A DNA stretch of 5,258 bases from Spirochaeta sp. Its GTDB lineage: Bacteria; Spirochaetota; Spirochaetia; Spirochaetales_E; Spirochaetaceae_B. The stretch covers positions 1 to 5,258 of the forward strand of contig JAUUYD010000212.1 of assembly GCA_030590585.1 (NCBI GenBank). Reading direction: 5' to 3'. The notes beneath the pieces were generated by a model, which searched no databases, had not been told where the DNA came from, and worked only from the letters and a program-made list of their open reading frames with translations. Below are positions 1-4,517 of the stretch, one piece after another. Made by a program: the position numbers and the translations under genes. The stretch's first letter is position 1. Every line of letters starts with the position of its first letter.

Positions 1-535
1 CGTCACAAGGTCCCCATTTACGGAATTGAATTGATTTAAAAGTGTCCCAGCCTGAATCGTCTCCCAGAGGAAAGGCATACTCGGTCTCTTTACCGGGGAG
101 AGTACAAGTGAGTGCCCAGATGCCGCATGAAAGAAGCATTTCACCATCGTTTTTAACAAGTGAAGTTACCGCAAAATTTCCGCCGGGAGTGGACGCCACT
201 CGAATACCACGTCTGGTAAAGTTGACAGGATCGAGTTTCGACCAGATTGTTGCGCTATTCACGTCCTCTTCAATCGTACATGGATCGTTATCGGCCCGGT
301 AGGTTAACTCTGACTCATCCGCTCCATCAGTCATAATCCAGACTCTATGCCCGCCCCTGAGCTTCCAGTCGTTTCGCCCTCGATCCTGATCATCCCAGAA
401 GAGCAGGTTTCTACCGCCTTTAGAGCCGAAGAAGCCTATCCTTGGACCATAGTCAGTCACAATTATCATCTCGGTGCTGCCGCTTTCAAACCGTACTGAA
501 TTAACACCGTTCCAACTGATCTTTTCGATTTTCAC
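1..535 (-). CDS. DUF4380-like / galactose-mutarotase-fold protein, 3' end cut by window edge
   Basis: The first 178 codons of a gene that runs off the left edge. No stop interrupts the frame. It starts at a GTG (533-535), with GGAGG at 544-548 eight bases upstream; no ATG start is as well placed. Landmarks in the translation are GPRIGFFGSKGGRNLLFWDD (about residues 33-52), LRGGHRVWIMTDGADE (about 60-75), YRADNDP (about 79-85) and GIWALT (about 146-151). The pattern of a G-rich 'rigid core' strand, GGHR-W and a late W-[AS]-L-T is what I associate with DUF4380 proteins, which are predicted to have the beta-sandwich fold of aldose 1-epimerases and mutarotases. That assignment is from memory of the family. 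The enzyme activity and substrate are unknown, and the protein has no visible signal peptide, so it is probably cytoplasmic. It lies 164 bases downstream of, and in the same direction as, the sugar-phosphate isomerase, which fits a carbohydrate role. Confidence 0.72.
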   Translation of the reverse strand, partial: MKIEKISWNGVNSVRFESGSTEMIIVTDYGPRIGFFGSKGGRNLLFWDDQDRGRNDWKLRGGHRVWIMTDGADESELTYRADNDPCTIEEDVNSATIWSKLDPVNFTRRGIRVASTPGGNFAVTSLVKNDGEMLLSCGIWALTCTLPGKETEYAFPLGDDSGWDTFKSIQFRKWGPCD

Positions 536-543
536 TGAGAAAT

Positions 544-548
544 CCTCC
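544..548 (-). promoter_or_regulatory. Ribosome binding site deciding a GTG start
   Basis: GGAGG on the minus strand, eight bases before the GTG at 535. It is the best Shine-Dalgarno match in this gap and is the reason for choosing a GTG start for the DUF4380-like gene. Confidence 0.75.
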
Positions 549-582
549 AAAGTGTGTGTAACTCCACAGTAGCGGGTTAAGA

Positions 583-598
583 GATATTGACAAATATC
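583..598. repeat. Perfect 6-bp inverted repeat (GATATT-gaca-AATATC)
   Basis: A 16-base element with perfectly complementary 6-base arms and a 4-base centre. It lies in the 164-base gap between the isomerase gene and the DUF4380-like gene, about 48 bases ahead of the latter's start. It could be a binding site for a dimeric regulator or a short hairpin in the leader. An arm this short and AT-rich can also arise by chance. Confidence 0.35.
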
Positions 599-630
599 GC
601 CGGCTTTCCTACAGCCCTTTAGCGATGACG

Positions 631-636
631 ATTATA
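631..636 (-). promoter_or_regulatory. Candidate -10 box (TATAAT) for the DUF4380-like gene
   Basis: A perfect TATAAT hexamer on the minus strand, about 96 bases upstream of the GTG start. The only -35-like hexamer nearby (TTGCTC, 656-661) is 19 bases away, which is longer than the preferred 16-18, so the promoter call is weak. If real, the gene can be transcribed independently of the isomerase, and the inverted repeat at 583-598 would lie in its transcribed leader. The rest of the gap (536-699) holds no gene that I can see and no clear terminator after the isomerase. Confidence 0.3.
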
Positions 637-699
637 TCTCCCTATATTTCCAGGAGAGCAATTTTTCGCCACCACTAATCATAGACCTGGCAAAGCTGA

Positions 700-1251
700 C
701 TAAATGATTAATTCAACTTCTCCAAGTTTTATAATCTCAAATCCATTATTCTTAAATGCCTCGTAATCAAATGCATCCATCTCATCATAAGCCAACTGAT
801 GAAATTCTTTAAAATTTTTCCAACTTTCGTAGCCTTCGCCAAAGTTGTTTTCAAGATAAGCCTTAGCCGCTTCAATACCTTTTTCAGAGCTGACATACTG
901 AGCACCCATTGCCATAACATTACAGTTATTACCAGTTATACAGCGTTTTGCAGATTCTACACTTTCTACCACGGCGGAATGTACACCTGGGCATTGACTT
1001 GCGCCAATATGAATACCCATGCCTGTTCCACAGAAAATCAGTGCTCTTTCAAATTCACCTTCGGTAATTTTCGCTCCAACTCTGATGCCAATTCTATGAA
1101 ACATCTCAGGATTTTTTTCTTCTGTAGTCTTTACACCGATATCTGTGATTGTCCACCCGTTTTCCTCAAGATAAGCCACAATCGCGTTTTTAAGAGGTAC
1201 GCCGGCAATGTCTGCACCTACCAATAATTCTTTATTTTTAATCATTTTCAT
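700..1251 (-). CDS. RpiB/LacA/LacB-family sugar-phosphate isomerase
   Basis: A 183-residue protein of the RpiB/LacA/LacB family, cytoplasmic isomerases that interconvert aldose and ketose phosphates. Family landmarks are GADIAGVPLK (12-21, the GSDHAG-LK region), ALIFCGTGMG (70-79) with the catalytic-type Cys74, the segment ASQCPGVHSAVV (84-95), and GNNCNVMAMG (107-116), which matches the usual HNDANVLALG. Two residues differ from ribose-5-phosphate isomerase B. The His of DHAG is Ile15, and the His that helps open the sugar ring (His99 in E. coli RpiB) aligns with Gly107. This argues against RpiB itself and for a LacA/LacB-like or tetrose-phosphate (DerI/EryI-like) isomerase; the substrate is unassigned. 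About 35 residues extend past the usual RpiB C-terminus, rich in aromatic and acidic residues. The ATG at 1251 has GGAGG at 1259-1263, seven bases away. Four 60-base blocks counted by hand are about 37% GC. Confidence 0.85.
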   Translation of the reverse strand: MKMIKNKELLVGADIAGVPLKNAIVAYLEENGWTITDIGVKTTEEKNPEMFHRIGIRVGAKITEGEFERALIFCGTGMGIHIGASQCPGVHSAVVESVESAKRCITGNNCNVMAMGAQYVSSEKGIEAAKAYLENNFGEGYESWKNFKEFHQLAYDEMDAFDYEAFKNNGFEIIKLGEVELII

Positions 1252-1258
1252 TTTAAAA

Positions 1259-1263
1259 CCTCC
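1259..1263 (-). promoter_or_regulatory. Ribosome binding site of the isomerase gene
   Basis: GGAGG on the minus strand, seven bases before the ATG at 1251. It supports this ATG over the second in-frame ATG two codons later. Confidence 0.75.
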
Positions 1264-1288
1264 ATTGGTTTTTAATCTGCTTAAATTA

Positions 1289-1317
1289 AATATTCTGATT
1301 TTTTATCAGTCTATCAA
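1289..1317 (-). promoter_or_regulatory. Candidate sigma-70 promoter of the isomerase gene
   Basis: On the minus strand TTGATA (1312-1317, five of six matches to the -35 consensus) is followed after exactly 17 bases by AATATT (1289-1294, four of six to the -10 consensus). It sits about 38 bases ahead of the start codon in a very AT-rich stretch. Both spacing and position are good, but AT-rich DNA produces such matches easily. The inverted repeat at 1296-1323 lies over its -35 box and spacer. Confidence 0.45.
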
Positions 1318-1323
1318 AAATCA
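1296..1323. repeat. 8-bp inverted repeat over the isomerase promoter, possible operator
   Basis: The arms TGATTTTT (1296-1303) and AAAAATCA (1316-1323) are perfect complements, separated by 12 bases. A second, nested inverted repeat, CTGAT (1295-1299) and ATCAG (1305-1309), shares the left arm. Because the element covers the predicted -35 box and spacer, a bound dimeric repressor would block the promoter. The regulator is unknown and not encoded in the window. Confidence 0.4.
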
Positions 1324-1328
1324 ACCAT

Positions 1329-1343
1329 ACTATTTCTGATAGT
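1329..1343. repeat. Second inverted repeat (ACTAT-ttctg-ATAGT)
   Basis: Five-base perfect arms around a five-base centre, six bases past the previous element. The hexamer TGATAG inside it (1337-1342) is the complement of CTATCA at 1311-1316, so the two elements share half-site sequence. This could be an auxiliary operator or chance in AT-rich DNA. The remainder of the 278-base intergenic region (1344-1529) shows no gene and no convincing promoter for the plus-strand transporter. Confidence 0.3.
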
Positions 1344-1529
1344 GAGTTGTACCTTAATATTTTCTCAATTCTTTTTTTCGTCAATAGGCTCAATACCAAT
1401 TTTCTCTCACATAGATCACTTTAACAGATCAATGGATTCCGGATCTTGGGGTTCAGGGGTTCTCAAAGGAGCTGTACAAAAAAGAGGCTTCGTGTAAAAG
1501 TCATCCAGCTCACTTTAAGGATTACTCCA

Positions 1530-2738
1530 ATGGAAGAAAAGAAAGAACCCGGTAAAGAAAATCATCAAAGTGAGAGTTTCCGCACCGGGGACATCGTCAC
1601 TATCAGTCTGGCCCATATGGCCCATGATATTTACACCTCTTTTCTGGCACCCATACTCCCCCTGATTGTTGCCAAACTTGGAATCAGTCTTTCCATGGCC
1701 GGGATGCTCTCTGTTATTCAGAAAATACCCTCTCTTTTCAATCCCCTTGTCGGAATTCTTGCTGATAATTTCAAGGTTCGGTATTTTGTTATTTTTGCTC
1801 CGGCAATTACCACAATTTCCATGAGTCTGATAGGACTGGCTCCGAGTTATCTGATACTTGCGATACTTGTGTTTATTGCCGGAATCAGTTCTACACTCTT
1901 TCATGTTCCATCCCCTGTCATGATTAGACATATCTCCGGAAAGAAGCTGGGAATGGGTATGAGCTTTTTCATGGTGGGTGGAGAAATGGCCAGGACACTG
2001 GGGCCGCTCATCATTGTTGCTGCAGTTACCCAATGGGGATTGGAAGGCAGTTACAAGCTGATACCTTTTGGATTACTCTCATCAATCATTCTGTTTTTTC
2101 AATTAAGAAAGATTGACATCAGGGAAGATTTTCACAGGGTAAAAACTAAAGTCAGCTACTTATCAACATACAAAAAGTTCTCATCCACATTTTTAATACT
2201 CGGTTTGATTATATTCTTCCGGGCTGCCATGAAATCAGCCCTCACCCTGTATCTCTCGGTATACCTGACCGGAAAAGGAAATTCTCTGTGGTTTTCCGGA
2301 ATAGCCTTGTCGGTGATACAGTTTGCCGGAGTGATCGGAACTTTAACGGCTGGAACACTGTCCGACCGTATCGGACGCCGAATTGCCATGCTGATTATAA
2401 CTGTTGCCTCCCCTCTGCTGATGTGGATTTTTCTCCAAACCCAGGGGATCTTCACCTTTCCGATTCTGATTCTTACCGGGTTTTTCCTTTTGGCACCCGG
2501 GCCGGTTATGCTGGCAATTGTTCAGGAGCTGGATACTGAACATCGCGCATTCGTAAATGGTATATACATGACTATCAGCTTCGGCCTGAGCTCTCTGATG
2601 CTGCTTCTGGTTGGGTTTCTGTCTGATCATTACGGAATGGAGATCACCTACCAGATCAGCAGTTTCACTGCTCTTCTGGCCATTCCATTCGCAATGATGC
2701 TCCCGAAAATGAAGAGGAAATCTCCAACCCGGATTTAA
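1530..2738 (+). CDS. Major facilitator superfamily transporter, Fsr-like
   Basis: A 402-residue integral inner-membrane protein with alternating hydrophobic segments consistent with 12 helices and a short charged N-terminus. It resembles the fosmidomycin-resistance (Fsr) branch of proton-linked transporters: ISLAHMAHDIYTSFLAPILP (25-44), a weak motif A in the N-half (GILADNFKVR, 75-84), GISSTLFHVPSP (118-129), VGGEMARTLGPL (149-160), and a good motif A copy in the C-half (GTLSDRIGRR, 275-284). The last helix ends before the basic tail KMKRKSPTRI. I chose the ATG at 1530 because TAAGGA ends eight bases before it and the family begins near here. A TTG at 1446 would add 28 polar, basic residues unlike the family and has no ribosome site. 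The substrate is unknown; Fsr relatives export drugs, but others carry sugars or organic acids. It is divergent from the isomerase, and its stop is 7 bases from the convergent ccsA stop. Confidence 0.85.
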   Translation: MEEKKEPGKENHQSESFRTGDIVTISLAHMAHDIYTSFLAPILPLIVAKLGISLSMAGMLSVIQKIPSLFNPLVGILADNFKVRYFVIFAPAITTISMSLIGLAPSYLILAILVFIAGISSTLFHVPSPVMIRHISGKKLGMGMSFFMVGGEMARTLGPLIIVAAVTQWGLEGSYKLIPFGLLSSIILFFQLRKIDIREDFHRVKTKVSYLSTYKKFSSTFLILGLIIFFRAAMKSALTLYLSVYLTGKGNSLWFSGIALSVIQFAGVIGTLTAGTLSDRIGRRIAMLIITVASPLLMWIFLQTQGIFTFPILILTGFFLLAPGPVMLAIVQELDTEHRAFVNGIYMTISFGLSSLMLLLVGFLSDHYGMEITYQISSFTALLAIPFAMMLPKMKRKSPTRI

Positions 2739-2745
2739 ACCAGTC

Positions 2746-3579
2746 CTATCCGTAGCTGTGCAGCCCGGATAAAAGAAAGTTAACTCCAAAGAACGTGAAG
2801 AGCGTAAACAGAAATCCAACAATCGATATCCAGGCGCTCAAAGGCCCCCGAAGTTTCTTATACAGCCGGACATGCAGATAGAGTGTGTAGGTGAGCCAGG
2901 TAATCAGAGCCCAGGTTTCTTTGGGATCCCAGGACCAGAAACTACCCCAGGCATTGGCTGCCCAGATTGCACCGAAGACCAGGGCTCCTGCTGTAAATAT
3001 GGGATATCCGATTGCTATGGCTGTGTAAGTTATTTTATCCAGATTTGCCCTTTTCTCATCATCCTTTGTCGCCAGAAGCATGATGGAGGATACAAATGAT
3101 ACGACGAAAAATGCTTCACCGATAAATGCGAATGTCACATGGAGCACCAGCCATGATGACTGTAGGGCCGGTATCGGCGGATTTATACTGTCCGGAGCAA
3201 TGGGTGATGAAGCGATAGCCAGAAGAGCCAGTGAAACCACGGTTCCACCGAACAAAATTATTGAACCGAAAGAATCCTTGAATTTCAACTTCCCGACAGC
3301 CAACACAATCATGATAACCGCTGAAAAGAAAACCAATGACTCATAGGTATTGGTAATTGCCACAAAATTGATTTTAATACTGCGGACAACAATTTCAACC
3401 AGAAGCAACACTGCGGAAATCAGAAGAATATAAGAGGGAATTGAATCCCTGGTGATGCTGCTGACGTTGCGGTTTCTGTTTTCCTGTGCACCTTTAGGGC
3501 TTCCGCCGCTCTTGAACAGAAAAAAAGCCATTATGATCAGAACCGATAATTGCAGGATGAATGCGATGGTTGCGAGCAT
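2746..3579 (-). CDS. ccsA: Cytochrome c biogenesis protein CcsA (ResC), system II
   Basis: A 277-residue polytopic membrane protein, the haem-handling half of the system II cytochrome c synthase. It carries the hallmark tryptophan-rich WWD motif WGSFWSWDPKETW (211-223), which binds haem on the periplasmic face. The histidines expected for haem coordination are present: His147 in PALQSSWLVLHV, His236 in LYLHVR, and His274 in the terminal GLHSYG. NTYESL (77-82) matches the conserved N-x-YE segment. The length is normal for a CcsA not fused to ResB. The start ATG (3577-3579) overlaps the resB stop as TAATG, and GGGAGA at 3589-3594 lies nine bases upstream, so the two proteins are probably made by coupled translation in similar amounts. 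With ResB it should export haem and join it to CxxCH cysteines, most likely of the HAO-family cytochrome in the same operon. Confidence 0.95.
   Translation of the reverse strand: MLATIAFILQLSVLIIMAFFLFKSGGSPKGAQENRNRNVSSITRDSIPSYILLISAVLLLVEIVVRSIKINFVAITNTYESLVFFSAVIMIVLAVGKLKFKDSFGSIILFGGTVVSLALLAIASSPIAPDSINPPIPALQSSWLVLHVTFAFIGEAFFVVSFVSSIMLLATKDDEKRANLDKITYTAIAIGYPIFTAGALVFGAIWAANAWGSFWSWDPKETWALITWLTYTLYLHVRLYKKLRGPLSAWISIVGFLFTLFTFFGVNFLLSGLHSYG
2747..2771. repeat. Imperfect hairpin across the end of ccsA
   Basis: TATCCG (2747-2752) and CGGATA (2766-2771) are perfect complements, with a further GCT/AGC pairing inside (2755-2757 and 2762-2764). It lies over the last eight codons and stop of ccsA, just past the transporter gene's stop. 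Neither side is followed by a run of T on the transcribed strand, so it is not a standard intrinsic terminator. It might slow or protect either transcript, or simply reflect coding constraint. Confidence 0.3.
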
Positions 3580-3581
3580 TA
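3577..3581 (-). promoter_or_regulatory. TAATG stop/start overlap coupling resB and ccsA
   Basis: On the minus strand the resB stop TAA (3581-3579) shares its last A with the ccsA ATG (3579-3577). Such overlaps typically give translational coupling, as expected for two subunits of one complex. Confidence 0.85.
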
Positions 3582-4511
3582 ATTCATATCTCCCAGTTTC
3601 TGATAAAAGCTTAGAAAGAGTCCGATACAGAGAATAGACAGTGACAGGTAGATGAGAAAGATTCCTCTTTGGGTAACAACCTGAAGTCCTGTTTCACTAT
3701 GAACAAGCAGATCGGACAGCAGGACTCCCGAGAGACTTTCCCCGACAGTCAGAAATCTTTGAGTCTGTTTTCCATTCTTTTCCTGAATGAAAACTGCGAC
3801 ATCTCCATCAAAAGTAGACTGGTATTCGAGAAAACCGATAAATCCATCCTCATAGGGCATGGCTTCCCCGGGTCTTATCATCAGTTTTTCATCATCTCTC
3901 TCAAGTACAGCAGTAACATCATTACGATAAGAGCTTTGAAAAATCCGGTACCCCCCCACCCGCAGCGGTTTATTCACCTCAATACTGAAGGATTTATCAA
4001 CAGTACCGTTATTAACCACTTCAACCCGACTGATCCAGTCCTTGGGGCGGCCGTCTTCATACACTTCGAAATCAAAGGTTTTAAGCCGAATTTCTTTACC
4101 GTCAGGAAGTTCAAAAGAATTGCCTTCAGATAGAAAAACCACTGTTTCCTGCCTTGTAGCAAGTGTAATTGCACCGGCAACAATAAGCATCAGGAGGCTT
4201 AAATGGATGAGATCCGGGCCAATCCTCAAAGGAGCCTTCCGGCCAATTCTTCCAATAAGCCGGCGCAGGGAACAGGCAAATAGATTTACAAAGAAGACTG
4301 CCAGTGGTATTAAGAAAAGGGCCGATCTCCAGAAATTATTGAATTGGACTGCTACAATCGCGCTCCCCAATCTGCTCCCGAATTGATCCAGGTAGAAAGA
4401 CGGCTCTCTTCCCTGAGGAACGAGTGTTGCCAGTATGGCTAGAATCACAATCAGCACGATAACTGTTATGGCAATTTTCAGTGAAGAGAGAACTCGAATT
4501 ATTCTGTTCAT
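3579..4511 (-). CDS. resB: Cytochrome c biogenesis protein ResB (Ccs1), system II
   Basis: A 310-residue membrane protein and partner of CcsA in system II haem attachment. The layout fits ResB: a first helix (about 11-30) ending in the typical LVPQG (30-34), a second (about 62-82), a third (about 99-118) containing His103, a large periplasmic domain (about 120-280), and a last helix (about 284-305). The periplasmic domain has the family segment PLRVGGYRIFQSSY near its middle. The protein is at the short end for the family, many members being 330-550 residues, yet both ends look intact. The ATG at 4511 follows the cytochrome stop by 6 bases. The best ribosome site (AGAGGA, 4525-4530) is 13 bases away and inside the upstream gene, longer than usual, so initiation may depend on ribosomes finishing the upstream gene. 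A run of seven G on the coding strand (3951-3957) lies within the conserved PLR-GY codons. Confidence 0.9.
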   Translation of the reverse strand: MNRIIRVLSSLKIAITVIVLIVILAILATLVPQGREPSFYLDQFGSRLGSAIVAVQFNNFWRSALFLIPLAVFFVNLFACSLRRLIGRIGRKAPLRIGPDLIHLSLLMLIVAGAITLATRQETVVFLSEGNSFELPDGKEIRLKTFDFEVYEDGRPKDWISRVEVVNNGTVDKSFSIEVNKPLRVGGYRIFQSSYRNDVTAVLERDDEKLMIRPGEAMPYEDGFIGFLEYQSTFDGDVAVFIQEKNGKQTQRFLTVGESLSGVLLSDLLVHSETGLQVVTQRGIFLIYLSLSILCIGLFLSFYQKLGDMN

Positions 4512-4517
4512 AACGAA

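Noticed and set aside
42..302. Plus-strand open frame of 86 codons
   Set aside because: It is antisense to the DUF4380-like gene, whose minus-strand frame has a strong ribosome site and recognisable family blocks. The plus frame has none.
602..616. Hairpin GGCT-ttcctac-AGCC as a terminator after the isomerase
   Set aside because: The stem is only four pairs and no T-run follows it on the minus strand.
799..1227. Plus-strand open frame of 142 codons
   Set aside because: It mirrors the isomerase gene. Its translation is a Phe/Cys/His-rich composition with no recognisable motif.
1432..1497. A 21-codon ATG open frame upstream of the transporter, as a possible leader peptide
   Set aside because: It has no ribosome site, no regulatory codon run and no attenuator-like hairpin pair. 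An open frame this short is expected by chance.
1446..1529. Upstream TTG start adding 28 residues to the transporter
   Set aside because: It has no ribosome site, the added segment is basic and polar, unlike the family's N-terminus, and the ATG at 1530 has a reasonable site and fits the usual start.
1515..2033. Minus-strand open frame of 172 codons inside the transporter gene
   Set aside because: Composition is typical of antisense reading (rich in Asn, Gly, His, Ser). It has no ribosome site and overlaps a well-supported membrane transporter.
2747..2771. Hairpin as a bidirectional intrinsic terminator
   Set aside because: There is no T-run on either side, and the stem is interrupted. It is kept only as a low-confidence structural repeat.
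2343..2822. Minus-strand open frame of 159 codons spanning the ends of the transporter and ccsA genes
   Set aside because: It overlaps two confident genes in other frames, and the translation shows no family features.
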